Below are positions 1 to 9,975 of a DNA stretch of 64,000 nt, piece after piece. The stretch comes from Lederbergia graminis (GTDB taxonomy: Bacteria; Bacillota; Bacilli; Bacillales; Bacillaceae_C), in assembly GCF_042655485.1 (NCBI RefSeq), contig NZ_JBHSMC010000015.1, positions 1 through 64,000 on the forward strand, given 5' to 3'. A program made the position numbers and the translations under genes. Each line of letters starts with the position of its first letter. Positions within the stretch are counted from its first letter, which is position 1. The notes beneath the pieces were generated by a model. The model saw only the letters and a program-made list of their open reading frames with translations. It had not been told where the DNA came from and did no database searches.

Positions 1-3000
1 CGGCGTTAATTCATTTTCTACTTGCTTCACTACCATTTCGATTTGACCTTTTTCAATTGTAAAAGCAATTGGGCTTGGATCTAGGTCGTAACCAAACGGT
101 GCTTTCGTTTCAACAAACTGGTAAACACCTGGTTTTAAGTCGTTTACGACAAGTTTACCATCGGCATTTGTTACTAAATCCTTATGCAGCACATTACCTT
201 CGGCATCTTGAAGTTCAAATTCTGCATCTTCAAGAAAGATTTCATTATTGTCTTTGTCAATTTTAATTAATTCTACAGAACCAGTTGTTAATTCATTGCC
301 AGCAATCACTTTCGTTATTTCCGTTTGACCTTTGTCAATCGTGAATGTAATTGGGGTTGGGTCTAGGTCATAACCAAATGGTGCTTTTGTTTCAACAAAT
401 TGATAGTTTCCTGGTTTTAAGTCGTCAACAACTAACTTTCCTTCTTCGTTCGTTGTTAAGTTTTCTTGTAATGTCTTGCCGTTTCCATCTTGTAATTCAA
501 ATACTGCAGGATCTTTAATTGGTACATTTTTATTATCTGTATCTACTTTTGTTAGTTCAACAGACCCAGTCGATAATTCATTCTTAGCTGTTACTTCTAT
601 CTGCTTCACATCATCCACAGTTTTAGCCTTTTCAATCGTAAAATTGATTGGGGTTGGGTCTAAGTCATAGCCAAATGGCGCAGCCATTTCAACGAATTGG
701 TAGTCACCAGGCTTTAAGTTATTAACAATTATTTTCCCTGCTTCATTTGTTTTAAATCCTTCGATAATCACTTCACCATCTGCATTTAGCAATGTAAACA
801 CTGCATCTGCTAATGGAGCATGATTGTTATCAATATCCACCTTAGTTAACTCGACTTTACCACGAATTAATTCGTTTTCTACCGTGACTACAAGTTCTTC
901 CTTTTGGCTTTTTACAATTTCGAAAGCAATTGGTTTTGCATCCAGTTGGTAATAATCTGGTGCCTTTGTTTCAACGAATTGATAGCTTCCCGGTCTTAAG
1001 TCTTCAACAACAATTTTACCATCAGTATTAGTTGTCAAACCTTCTTGAAGGATATTCCCTTCTGAATCTTGTAAAGTAAATTCTGCACCCTCAAGACTAG
1101 TGCTAGTATTGTCTTTATCCACTTTTACTAATTCCACAACACCTGGAATTAATTCATTTTCAGCAGTGAGAGAAACTACATTAACATCTGCTTCCGTCTT
1201 ACTTCTTTCAATTGTAAATCCAATTTCCTTACTATCTAACTGATAATGTTCTGGTGCTTTCGTCTCAATAAACTTATATTTACCTGGTTTTACGTTATCT
1301 ACGGAAATTTCACCCTCATTATCGGTGATTAAATTTTCATGTATAACATTCCCCTGGTCATCCACAAGTTTAAATTCTGCACCCGCTAATTTAGTTTCAT
1401 TATCATCTTTATCTATTTTAATCAACTGGGCTTTACCAGTAATTAATTTGTTTGGCGCCTCAATTGTGATTGTTTTTGATTCTCCAGTTTTAAGTTCGAA
1501 TGTCAATGGAGTCTTGTCTAGTTGGAAAAAGTCAGGTGCTTTTATTTCAACGAACTGATATTTTCCCGGTTGTAAGTCCGATACAAAGATACGTCCATCT
1601 TCATTCGTTCTTAAAATTGGGTGTACAATTGATCCATTGTCACGAAGTAACTTAAATTCTGCATTGGCTAAAAATTCGGCTGGATCATCAGCATTAAATT
1701 TTATTAACTCCACAGAACCAAGTTTTAAATTTTCGGCTGTTACCTTTCTAACGACCGTTTGTTTTTCATCAATTATAAAATCTATTGGCTCCGTTATCTT
1801 TTGGTAACCTTCAGGTGCAATTAGTTCTATAAATTGATATTCTCCTGGCTCTAAACCATCTTTATAAATGGCTCCATTATTATCAGTAACTAGAATATCA
1901 ACAAACCCACCAGTTTTTTTCTTTAACATAAATGTGGCACCCGATAATGGGTCACCAGTTTCCGCATCTACCTTCAAAAGTTCTACTGCACGAATAATTT
2001 TCTTATTATTGATTGTAACCTTTGAAACTTCAGCATCTACTTTAACTTGTTTCTTATCATTAATTCCAACCACATATCCGTCTGGAGCGTTTGTTTCTTT
2101 TAAAATATAGTCACCATAAAGTAGATTCTTGAATGTTACCTTTCCATCTTCACCTGTTGTGTAACTGCGAATAAAGTTCCCATCTGTATCAAAAAGTTCA
2201 AATGTTGCTCCTGATAAAACTTTCTGATCATCGGCATCCACTTTCGTTACTTCCAGGCTTCCGACTTCACCATCAATTCCACCACCGATATTACCTAATT
2301 GAATTTGCTTTCTGATGGAATTATTAGTATCTTTCCCTTCTGTTTGCGTACCATTAAACTTCACAACATTTTCTAGATAGCCATCACCTTTATACATAAT
2401 CCGCGTATCATATTCGAGTACATATGCGAGATCTATTATTTCTTCGATAAAGGTAATGGTAAAGGTTTCAGTACCATCTTCGTTTTCAATAATGTCTAGT
2501 GTATAATCCTCACCCTCGGTAAGTTGGTTCTTACCTTTGTTGATGCTACTTTCCGTAACTTCTGTATCATAAAGCTTAATCGTATCACGTAGTAACAACT
2601 GATTTATGCCCGGAGTATCGGAAATAGAGACATTGGATACCGTTGATTGCGCATAGTTAATATTGACACGCCAGTTTACAATTCGTGGGTTTTCGTTATT
2701 CTGTGATGCATTTTTCTTCGTATACTCGCCCCCATGAATTGGTGAAACGGAAGCATTTAAGTCAAAACCATCACGATTATCACTTTTTACTGTAGCTGTA
2801 TTATGATATGTTTTCTCTACTAGTAATTCGTTAAGGTCAGTCGTGTATTCAATCAAATATGGAGTTGTAATATTACCTAGATAGACTTGGAATCCTGGTT
2901 TACCATCGACATCTTTTACAATACGGATATCTTTTGGATCAACCTCAGCACCTTTTATAACGCCATTCGCTCCACCTGTTAATTCCATGTGATACACTTT

Positions 3001-5430
3001 TACGTTATTTACATTAAAGTTTTGTTCCCCTAATATAATGTCTTCCACAATCGCATTATTAAGGGTTGCTTTGTTATAGTTAACACCTATTTGCCATGTT
3101 ATTTCTTTTGTTACTGGGTTATACTTTGCCCCTTTAAAACCATTCTGTTTTGTATACGTATCCGGATCAAACGTAGCGGTTCCTTCTTTCTTAATTTTCG
3201 TTGTTTCATTTTCCGGGATCCATTCGAGAACTGCATGGTTCGTATATTTCACATCTTTCGGATTTACATAATCAAAATCAATTTCGGTTGTATAGGTGAT
3301 ATACACCCTTTTTGTAATGTTATTTTTGAATTCGATTGCTATTTTCCTTGTGTTCTGATCAAAATGATACGTATAATGTGTATCTTTCACTAAAGGTTGA
3401 CTATCATGTGTTACTACTACATTTTTCGGTGTGAAGCCTTCCGGTAATGTATCGAAGAATGCAACATCACTCATAACGTGTTCATCTCTGTTAATGAGGA
3501 CAGTCCAGCTTGTTTCTTTCGTATTGTATTTCGGCTTATTATCATGTGACTTAATGAAAATACCTTGGTTTACATATCGACCACTTTTTATAGTATTTTC
3601 AAATTCATCCGTAATAGTGTTTTCTATATTACCATCCTCATCAATACGATCAACCGCGGTAGTTTGATAAATAATTTTGTATGCCTTTTTAATTCCTTCA
3701 TTAAATTGAAAATCAAAGCCTTTCTTGTCATCATGAAGTATGGGTGTATAAACTTCGGCGCTAACTTCTTTCGTCCCTTTTTCTTCACCTGTATCTGGAT
3801 CAATCTCCACTTCCAAAACTATGAAACTACCATTCACCAATTGTTGGTTTTTACCAAAAATATCTGTTAATTTCGCTTTCTCTTGAGAAATAACTTTTTC
3901 ATCATAATTATATTTCACTTCCCACGTAATCGTTTGTGTAACTTTATTATAATCTGTCGAGCTCTTCTCAAGTGGCTTTCCACGTTTAACACCAACAGTT
4001 GCAGATGCGCGTACTGGATTTGTATTATCACCATCTAATGTTGCTGTGTTAGAGTAACTTGTTCCCTTATCATCACTTGAGATTACAGTCTCATAAACAA
4101 CGCGATAGGCAGAGTCAATATCGCCTAGTTCAAGAGGGAATTCTGAACCAAATTCGTGATTCTCCAACTCTTCCGTCTTACTTTCATCTATCGTACCGTC
4201 AGCATTCATATGAAGCTTATATACTTTCAGCGAATCAGCTACAAATTTGTGATTGCCTACTGTCTCATCTCTCAAAATTGCATTCTTTATTTTTTGTAAA
4301 TTTTTATTAAAATCAACCGTCCATGTAATCGTTTGTGTGTTGTATGCTCGATCTGCTACACCTTGTTTATCAATGGATGTTCCTTTTGGAATAAATGTAA
4401 TCGGATACGTAACAGTTCCTTCCCCATCCACTGGAAAAGTGATTTCTGTTTCCGCTAATCCAGCATAGTGTGCTTTAAACTCTGACTCCAAATTGATGTA
4501 CCCTGATACATTAGAGTTGTTTTCAATGTTTTCATTAAAAGTAATCACAATTTTGTTATCGCGTGTTACGATAAATTCAGCAAATTCCACTCCACTTTCA
4601 TTTTTTAATGGTGTTGACTCTGGATTTGCTAACAAACTAAATTCATCAGGGATTTCGATTGTAAAAGTAGAACCATCTCCATAATTATGACCATTTGGAA
4701 GGGCAAACTTATACTCTAGCTTTACCTTAAATTCATCATAGGGATTATCAACAACAACTTCCGACCCAGGAGGTAAATATTCAAATTCCCCTTCTCCTAT
4801 TTTTTGCGATAACTTCACTCCGGTGATAATATTTTCGGTAATTTCTTTGGTATTATTTAATGATAGACTTTCCTTCGTTTTTTCTACTTCTACCTTTGAT
4901 TGTCCCTGAAACTTAATAATGATATGCTTCTCTTGATCTGTTAAAGGGAATGAAATATCAATAGTTTCATTGTCGACGATAGCCTCTTTATTGAATATAG
5001 CCTTAAATCTAAGCTTCCCAATAGCAGTGCCATCAGTTTCAAGTTGTTGAATTGAAAATACTAACTCACCATCAGTAGTGACCTGGAATGTTCCAACCTC
5101 CTTTCCCTCATTTGTTAGCAGCTTTCCATTTTGTTCTTCTGCAATTTTTATTTCTGATGGTAAAGTATACGAATACGTTTTGTCATCTGCATCATCAATT
5201 TTATTCAACGACCAATCAAAATCTATATTCACTTCGACATCAACTTCTGGACGATATTCCGGATTTTGATTAACATCGAGAATATTCCCTTTATCATCTG
5301 TTAAAGTAACATTTGAAAAAATAGCAGTTCCTGTTTCTTCAGCTTTCGCTACTAACGGAACAAGATTCGTAAAAATTGAATTTGAAACGATAACGATGAT
5401 TAAAGTGATCATGCTCAATTTTCTTCGCAT
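1..5430 (-). CDS. Giant Cna-type surface adhesin (SpaA/Cna_B repeats), N-terminal part; C-terminus beyond window edge
   Basis: The reading frame is open from an ATG at 5430 to the window edge, giving 1,810 residues without the C-terminus. A signal peptide covers about residues 1-30 (MRRK, hydrophobic core, cleavage near VAKAEE). Residues about 60-340 look like Ig-fold adhesin head. Five domains of about 135-140 residues follow, each starting with a motif like ITWTVDFN, ITWEVKYN, TSWTVLIN, ITWQIGVN or VNWRVNIN (about residues 366, 500, 642, 776, 918), in the style of collagen-binding domains. From about residue 1055 there are eight prealbumin-like SpaA/Cna_B repeats of about 95 residues (K-V/I-D start, PGxYQFVETKAP, closing N). 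The Lys, Glu and Asn expected for an isopeptide bond are visible in most. The last three repeats are very alike at DNA level, which suggests recent duplication. An AAAGGAG site lies 13 nt before the ATG. Known family role: wall-anchored adhesion. An LPXTG motif would lie outside the window. Confidence 0.93.
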   Translation of the reverse strand, partial: MRRKLSMITLIIVIVSNSIFTNLVPLVAKAEETGTAIFSNVTLTDDKGNILDVNQNPEYRPEVDVEVNIDFDWSLNKIDDADDKTYSYTLPSEIKIAEEQNGKLLTNEGKEVGTFQVTTDGELVFSIQQLETDGTAIGKLRFKAIFNKEAIVDNETIDISFPLTDQEKHIIIKFQGQSKVEVEKTKESLSLNNTKEITENIITGVKLSQKIGEGEFEYLPPGSEVVVDNPYDEFKVKLEYKFALPNGHNYGDGSTFTIEIPDEFSLLANPESTPLKNESGVEFAEFIVTRDNKIVITFNENIENNSNVSGYINLESEFKAHYAGLAETEITFPVDGEGTVTYPITFIPKGTSIDKQGVADRAYNTQTITWTVDFNKNLQKIKNAILRDETVGNHKFVADSLKVYKLHMNADGTIDESKTEELENHEFGSEFPLELGDIDSAYRVVYETVISSDDKGTSYSNTATLDGDNTNPVRASATVGVKRGKPLEKSSTDYNKVTQTITWEVKYNYDEKVISQEKAKLTDIFGKNQQLVNGSFIVLEVEIDPDTGEEKGTKEVSAEVYTPILHDDKKGFDFQFNEGIKKAYKIIYQTTAVDRIDEDGNIENTITDEFENTIKSGRYVNQGIFIKSHDNKPKYNTKETSWTVLINRDEHVMSDVAFFDTLPEGFTPKNVVVTHDSQPLVKDTHYTYHFDQNTRKIAIEFKNNITKRVYITYTTEIDFDYVNPKDVKYTNHAVLEWIPENETTKIKKEGTATFDPDTYTKQNGFKGAKYNPVTKEITWQIGVNYNKATLNNAIVEDIILGEQNFNVNNVKVYHMELTGGANGVIKGAEVDPKDIRIVKDVDGKPGFQVYLGNITTPYLIEYTTDLNELLVEKTYHNTATVKSDNRDGFDLNASVSPIHGGEYTKKNASQNNENPRIVNWRVNINYAQSTVSNVSISDTPGINQLLLRDTIKLYDTEVTESSINKGKNQLTEGEDYTLDIIENEDGTETFTITFIEEIIDLAYVLEYDTRIMYKGDGYLENVVKFNGTQTEGKDTNNSIRKQIQLGNIGGGIDGEVGSLEVTKVDADDQKVLSGATFELFDTDGNFIRSYTTGEDGKVTFKNLLYGDYILKETNAPDGYVVGINDKKQVKVDAEVSKVTINNKKIIRAVELLKVDAETGDPLSGATFMLKKKTGGFVDILVTDNNGAIYKDGLEPGEYQFIELIAPEGYQKITEPIDFIIDEKQTVVRKVTAENLKLGSVELIKFNADDPAEFLANAEFKLLRDNGSIVHPILRTNEDGRIFVSDLQPGKYQFVEIKAPDFFQLDKTPLTFELKTGESKTITIEAPNKLITGKAQLIKIDKDDNETKLAGAEFKLVDDQGNVIHENLITDNEGEISVDNVKPGKYKFIETKAPEHYQLDSKEIGFTIERSKTEADVNVVSLTAENELIPGVVELVKVDKDNTSTSLEGAEFTLQDSEGNILQEGLTTNTDGKIVVEDLRPGSYQFVETKAPDYYQLDAKPIAFEIVKSQKEELVVTVENELIRGKVELTKVDIDNNHAPLADAVFTLLNADGEVIIEGFKTNEAGKIIVNNLKPGDYQFVEMAAPFGYDLDPTPINFTIEKAKTVDDVKQIEVTAKNELSTGSVELTKVDTDNKNVPIKDPAVFELQDGNGKTLQENLTTNEEGKLVVDDLKPGNYQFVETKAPFGYDLDPTPITFTIDKGQTEITKVIAGNELTTGSVELIKIDKDNNEIFLEDAEFELQDAEGNVLHKDLVTNADGKLVVNDLKPGVYQFVETKAPFGYDLDPSPIAFTIEKGQIEMVVKQVENELTP

Positions 5431-5543
5431 TTAAGAACCCCCACTCCTTTATAAAGATAAATATGTCATTCTTAACTCCAAATAAATATTGTAATGACTA
5501 TATCTAAACAATTTCTGAACGAGTGAAACTGCTAACTGAGCAT
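5431..5543. other. Adhesin upstream region
   Basis: About 110 bp lies between the adhesin start and the kinase terminator. It is AT-rich and must hold the adhesin promoter, but I see no convincing -35/-10 pair or operator. The adhesin appears to be transcribed on its own, since an intrinsic terminator separates it from the upstream kinase gene. Confidence 0.4.
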
Positions 5544-5588
5544 AAAAAAGGTTCTAGGACTTTATTCTCAAAGTACCTAGAACCTTTT
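5544..5588 (-). terminator. Intrinsic terminator of the hybrid kinase gene
   Basis: An inverted repeat (AAAAGGTTCTAGG paired with CCTAGAACCTTTT) lies about 150 bp after the kinase stop. Read on the minus strand the stem is followed by a T run, so it should end the kinase transcript before the adhesin. Confidence 0.75.
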
Positions 5589-5738
5589 GCTATATGGATG
5601 TAAGCGATTAATTACATTAACACTTTATTAAGATCTTTTTTCTAATTTGTATTTCCACTCACCTCATTAACACACAACACCTAGTTCTTTATGACTATTT
5701 TCTTCATTTTTGCTTTCAGTAGGTTAATTTACCTAAAA

Positions 5739-8700
5739 CTACTTATTAACTAAGAATGAAATTTCCGTCCCTTCTCCTACCTTGCTTTTAATACGTAGCC
5801 CTTGACCATACAATTGCCTTAATCGTCTATCCGTGTTAATAATACCAATTCCAGAGTTCGCGGGATCCCCATTTAAAAGCTGTGCGACTTTTTCTTTCCT
5901 CATCCCTACGCCATTATCAGCTACAGAAATTAGCACTTTTTCCCCAACATCTTTAATAGATATCCGAACTTCTCCACCTTCTATGCGCTTCATTAGTCCA
6001 TGATGTATCGCATTTTCTACAAGTGGCTGAATCGTTAAAGGTGGGATAAGAAATTGAATTTGTTCATCTGTATTCCAAATTACATGTAGTCTTTCCCCAA
6101 AACGCTGCTTTTGAATAAACAAATAAGATTGAACTAGCTGAAGTTCATCCTCTAATGGTGACAAACCGTCTATATTTTGAAAATCGATACTAAGGCGAAT
6201 ATAATTAGAAAGTTCATGAATTAATTCATCCATCTTGTCCAAATTCAATCTACTTAATGATGCAATTGAATTAAAAGTATTTATTATAAAATGGGGCTTG
6301 ATTTGAGCTTGCAACCATGCGGCTTCCATCCTCAAGCGTTCGCTAATCGATTTTTTTACTTTAGTGAGGGATTGCACTCTCGCCTTTAGTTCAAGAGAAT
6401 TTACCGGCTTTGTTACATAATCATTTGCACCCACTTGGAATCCTATTTCTATATCCTCTGGTCTATGATGAGCTGTCAAAAGCAAAATTGGCAACTCTAA
6501 TATTGAATAATGCTTCCTAACATTAGTTGTTAATTCATACCCGGACATATACGGCATCATAACATCCACAATCATTAAATCCCATTCATGAGCACTTAGC
6601 ATGGAAAGTGCATGCTGTGCATTCTGTGTTGTATATATATGATAAATTTCCAATTCAAAAATATTTTCAAGCACCTTTAAATTTATAGGATCATCATCCA
6701 CAGCGAGAATTCTTATTGGTTCTACAGATTTACTTTGCCTTCTCTCAGCCATTGAAGCAGCCATCTCGTTTAAAGTTAGGTGCTCTTCTTGGAATTGAAA
6801 TGGTTCCTTCATAACAGAATTGAGATTTTGGGTTGATGACGATAATTTAAGAGAAAAAGAAAAGATGGATCCTTTTTCGGGTATGGATGAAACACTCATT
6901 TTCCCCCCATGTAATTCAACTAGCTTTTTACAAATACTGAGACCTAGACCAAATCCACCTTCATGCCCAGAAGTAGATTGGACATATGGTTCAAATAACT
7001 TTTCTTGAATCTCTTCATCAATTCCTCGCCCTGTATCACACACATAAATTTCTGCCCATTCCTCCTTTATAGTTGCATAAACAGATATCTCCCCTTCATT
7101 AGTGTGTTTAATCGCATTATGAAGCAGGTTAAATAATATTTGATTTAGTCTATTTTCATCCGCTCTCACATTTGGAAAGTTTTTCGGTATTTTATTTTCT
7201 AGTTTGACATTCTTTCCATCTGTCATAAAACGAAGTATATTCATAACCGCTTCTGTAACAGAATAAATTGATATATCCATGGGCTTAATGACAATGAGAT
7301 TTTCTTTGTACCTTTCTAATTCCAATAAATCATTTAACATTAACGACATGCGCCTTCCTACTGCATTTAGTAATTTTAAGTCTCGTAAGCTTTTTGTCTG
7401 CAGATTATCCTTTTCTCGCTCTGTAATAGCATGTGAGATATTTAATATACCATGCAGTGGGTTTTTCATTTCATGAGCAACAGTAAGGAGAAATTCGTCT
7501 TTTTGCTCATTAGCCTTTTGAAGTTCACCCATTAAAACTCTAGATTCTTCTAATATATAAAAATATCGCTTAAACCAGTATATAGCAAAGCAAATCATTG
7601 CTATCATTAAGTCAAACGGATACGGCTCCATTTCAATCTGTAGACGTGTTAATATAATCAACCAAATTAGACTCCCTACTCCAGCAATCAGTGCCAACAA
7701 CAAATAAATATTATTCTTATCAATATGTTTTGTAACATTGTACATTAAGAGTAGAGCTAGGAAACACGGAATAAGCATCACCATCGTATAGAAAAGAGTA
7801 AACTTCAAATTGTATTCTGCTGATAATATTAGGATAAGGAAAACTAGCATACCACTTATCAAATTGTATATAGGGACGAATTTTCTATGAAGAAATTCTG
7901 GCAATTGCTGTCTTATACACTGCAATAAAAAATAGCCACCGAATATAACGGTAAGATATTTTATTTTAATTCCCCATTCAAAGTTCAATGGAAACCACTC
8001 GAATAATAATCGCTCTCCTACTAATGTACCTAGAATGATACAAATTACGGTTACGGAGAAATATAGAAACCTTTTGTCACGATTTCCAATAAAAAATAAA
8101 ATCAAGCTATATAATGCATGAATTAAATACAACATACAGGAAATTAATGTTATATTTTTTGTGAAATTAATACTTTTCCGTAGTGGCTCTTCAAGGCCAA
8201 ACTTAATAGAACGAGCTATTCCGCCTTTTCCGAGATTGTCAAAGTTAGCAACTTGAATAACAAGTTCAATTTCAGATTCATTTTCTATAGGAAAATAAAC
8301 TGTATATGGTGAGTTCGATGGCTTGTATTGATTTTTTGTCGCTGCCGGTTTTCCTGAACTCGACAACAACTCACCATTTACATACACTTCTGACGAGCTA
8401 CTAATATATGGGACTCTTATTCCATATGTACTTCCAAAAGATGGATCGATATATATTCTCAATCGGTACGATCCATAACCGTAGTTATTTTTTTTACCAG
8501 TGGAAACATTCCAATTACCTGGAACTTGAACATATTCCTGACTGTCTATTTGTGATGGATGAACATTTTCTTTTATGATAAATTCCCCAGGGTAAAACTC
8601 CCACTCACCATCAAGTATTAGCGGAGAATTAGTAATAAACCCCCATTCACGCAAGTCCAATTTACCATGCGACACCCTTGGATGATCAGGAAATGAGTGA

Positions 8701-8780
8701 TGATTAATCCAAAGTATTCGAAGTGTCAGAAGAAATATGACAAAGGCTACAATTATAAAGGTTATTTTTCTAATAGACAC
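5739..8780 (-). CDS. Hybrid sensor histidine kinase (7TMR-DISM sensor, HisKA, receiver, LytS-type kinase)
   Basis: This is a 1,013-residue membrane sensor. One N-terminal membrane segment (about 7-25) is followed by an extracellular galactose-binding-like domain (about 40-190) and a seven-helix membrane block (about 205-400), as in 7TMR-DISM receptors. Then comes a HisKA helix with AHEMKNPLHG (His about 436) and HATPase_c (DTGRGI about 583, GGFGLGLSIC). A receiver follows (DDD about 695, phospho-Asp in VDVMM about 738, TKP Lys about 791). Last is a second kinase module of LytS/His_kinase type (QIKPHF about 826, VENAIHHG about 923, DNGVGM about 956). It therefore has two complete ATPase modules. 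It follows the LuxR-type regulator gene after a terminator, and the adhesin lies downstream, so control of the adhesin is the obvious inference but is not shown. Confidence 0.9.
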   Translation of the reverse strand: MSIRKITFIIVAFVIFLLTLRILWINHHSFPDHPRVSHGKLDLREWGFITNSPLILDGEWEFYPGEFIIKENVHPSQIDSQEYVQVPGNWNVSTGKKNNYGYGSYRLRIYIDPSFGSTYGIRVPYISSSSEVYVNGELLSSSGKPAATKNQYKPSNSPYTVYFPIENESEIELVIQVANFDNLGKGGIARSIKFGLEEPLRKSINFTKNITLISCMLYLIHALYSLILFFIGNRDKRFLYFSVTVICIILGTLVGERLLFEWFPLNFEWGIKIKYLTVIFGGYFLLQCIRQQLPEFLHRKFVPIYNLISGMLVFLILILSAEYNLKFTLFYTMVMLIPCFLALLLMYNVTKHIDKNNIYLLLALIAGVGSLIWLIILTRLQIEMEPYPFDLMIAMICFAIYWFKRYFYILEESRVLMGELQKANEQKDEFLLTVAHEMKNPLHGILNISHAITEREKDNLQTKSLRDLKLLNAVGRRMSLMLNDLLELERYKENLIVIKPMDISIYSVTEAVMNILRFMTDGKNVKLENKIPKNFPNVRADENRLNQILFNLLHNAIKHTNEGEISVYATIKEEWAEIYVCDTGRGIDEEIQEKLFEPYVQSTSGHEGGFGLGLSICKKLVELHGGKMSVSSIPEKGSIFSFSLKLSSSTQNLNSVMKEPFQFQEEHLTLNEMAASMAERRQSKSVEPIRILAVDDDPINLKVLENIFELEIYHIYTTQNAQHALSMLSAHEWDLMIVDVMMPYMSGYELTTNVRKHYSILELPILLLTAHHRPEDIEIGFQVGANDYVTKPVNSLELKARVQSLTKVKKSISERLRMEAAWLQAQIKPHFIINTFNSIASLSRLNLDKMDELIHELSNYIRLSIDFQNIDGLSPLEDELQLVQSYLFIQKQRFGERLHVIWNTDEQIQFLIPPLTIQPLVENAIHHGLMKRIEGGEVRISIKDVGEKVLISVADNGVGMRKEKVAQLLNGDPANSGIGIINTDRRLRQLYGQGLRIKSKVGEGTEISFLVNK

Positions 8781-8890
8781 AGTATCGTAATCCCCCGAAA
8801 AGTTATTCTCTAAAATCTTCTAGTAAACTTAGCCTATTATATCATTCCTCATCGAATACTTCTCAAACTATTACAACTCTTTCATACGAT

Positions 8891-8938
8891 AACAAAAACA
8901 GCACTTCCAAATATTTAGGTTAATACCTACAAGTGCTG
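8891..8938 (-). terminator. Intrinsic terminator after the LuxR-type gene
   Basis: An inverted repeat, CAGCACTT (8899) with AAGTGCTG (8938), has an internal AT-rich part. On the minus strand it is followed by TTTTTGTT. It separates the regulator transcript from the kinase gene, so the kinase probably also has its own promoter. Confidence 0.75.
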
Positions 8939-9019
8939 TGTACCAATGAGCACAACAACATAGTTATTATATTAATCAAAATGAAATAGCCTGAGCCTTT
9001 TTGTGTGATTTGCTTTACA

Positions 9020-9649
9020 TTAGAACCATCTATTTTTTAATGCAATCGAAACAGCATTCGTCCGACTAGTAGCATTTAACTTTTTCAACAATGAACTTAC
9101 ATGATTTTTTACTGTTCTATTCTTGATTTCTAAGTGATAAGAAATCTCATCATTACTGTATCCCTTCGTCAATAACTCCAATATCTCCCATTCACGCTGT
9201 GTTAAGAGTGTTTTCGGCTTCTCAACTAGAGTACTTTCCTTTTTGATATAAGCATCTAATAGAATAGGAGATAACCTAGGATGGATGTAAACCTCTCCCT
9301 CTTGAACCATTAGTATTGCAGAGATAATTTCCTCCTTCTCCATTCCGGAATAAAAATAGCCATCCACTCGCTGTAGAAATAGATTCTGCAATCTATCTTT
9401 GGGGTTACCCGAGGTCCATACAATTACTTTTTTTTGATGATCTTGATAAAACTTGATAGCTTTTAAAACATCAACATTTGCCTCAACATCGATAAAAAGG
9501 AGATCCCCTATATTTTCAGGCTGATATATTTTCTGTTGTTCTAGAGAGCTAATGGTCGAAACAACTACATTTGAAATTGTATCTTTAATTATGTCTAGTA
9601 ACACTTCTCTCAGCAGTTTGGACTCCATAATTACACTAATATTCTGCAT
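9020..9649 (-). CDS. LuxR/NarL-family response regulator with atypical receiver
   Basis: This 209-residue protein has an N-terminal receiver-like domain (1-120) and a C-terminal LuxR-type helix-turn-helix (about 148-209: LTQREWEILELL, NRTVKNHVSSLLKKL). The phospho-acceptor Asp is kept (LLFIDVE, about D54). The acidic pair near the N-terminus is reduced to a single Glu (VIMESKLL), and the conserved Lys before the last helix is replaced (GYFYSG). Phosphorylation may therefore be weak or absent. It is transcribed just before the hybrid kinase and is its likely partner. The ISL3 element is inserted only 120 bp upstream of its start, so its native promoter may be displaced or altered. Confidence 0.85.
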   Translation of the reverse strand: MQNISVIMESKLLREVLLDIIKDTISNVVVSTISSLEQQKIYQPENIGDLLFIDVEANVDVLKAIKFYQDHQKKVIVWTSGNPKDRLQNLFLQRVDGYFYSGMEKEEIISAILMVQEGEVYIHPRLSPILLDAYIKKESTLVEKPKTLLTQREWEILELLTKGYSNDEISYHLEIKNRTVKNHVSSLLKKLNATSRTNAVSIALKNRWF

Positions 9650-9760
9650 TGTTTATCATACACACCTTTACAATTACTTTCTAAGTAAATTTATGAAATT
9701 GATATGTACAAAAACTGTACAGAATTAGGTTCAGACAACCCACTAGACGATTAGACTATT

Positions 9761-9768
9761 ATTAAAAT
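9761..9768. repeat. Left target-site duplication (8 bp) of the ISL3 element
   Basis: ATTAAAAT directly abuts the left inverted end. The same eight bases abut the right end at 12759-12766. ISL3-family elements are known to make 8-bp duplications at AT-rich targets. Confidence 0.9.
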
Positions 9769-9793
9769 GGGTATTCGGAATTTAGTGTGGAAA
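9769..9793 (+). repeat. Left inverted end (IRL) of the ISL3 element
   Basis: The end begins GGGTATTCGG and continues to GTGTGGAAA. It matches the reverse complement of 12734-12758 at 20 of the 24 positions after the first base. Confidence 0.88.
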
Positions 9794-9824
9794 CACATTT
9801 TATTAAACTAAGGACCATTTAAGT

Positions 9825-9849
9825 GCTATTTCGGATTATCGTGTGGAAG
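9825..9849 (+). repeat. Subterminal copy of the ISL3 end motif
   Basis: A second TCGG-N8-GTGTGGAA motif sits 60 bp inside the left end in the same orientation. A related AGTGTGGAAA motif (reverse strand, 12686-12697) lies about 50 bp inside the right end. They are likely extra transposase-binding sites. Confidence 0.6.
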
Positions 9850-9975
9850 CACTATAGAATTTTTGAAATCGAAAATAAGTAACTTACATATAGCAACCCA
9901 ATTGTTTTGCTAAGTTAAACACGCCAATAATGAATGAATTCCCCACTTTATTTACATAAATAATATTCACGGCTC

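Noticed and set aside
60..2130. Regularly spaced repeats of about 285 bp that could suggest a repeat array
   Set aside because: They are the coding repeats (SpaA/Cna_B domains) of the adhesin, in frame, not CRISPR or intergenic repeats.
69..5273. Several plus-strand ORFs of 60-100 codons
   Set aside because: They are antisense to the adhesin gene, have no ribosome sites and follow its codon structure.
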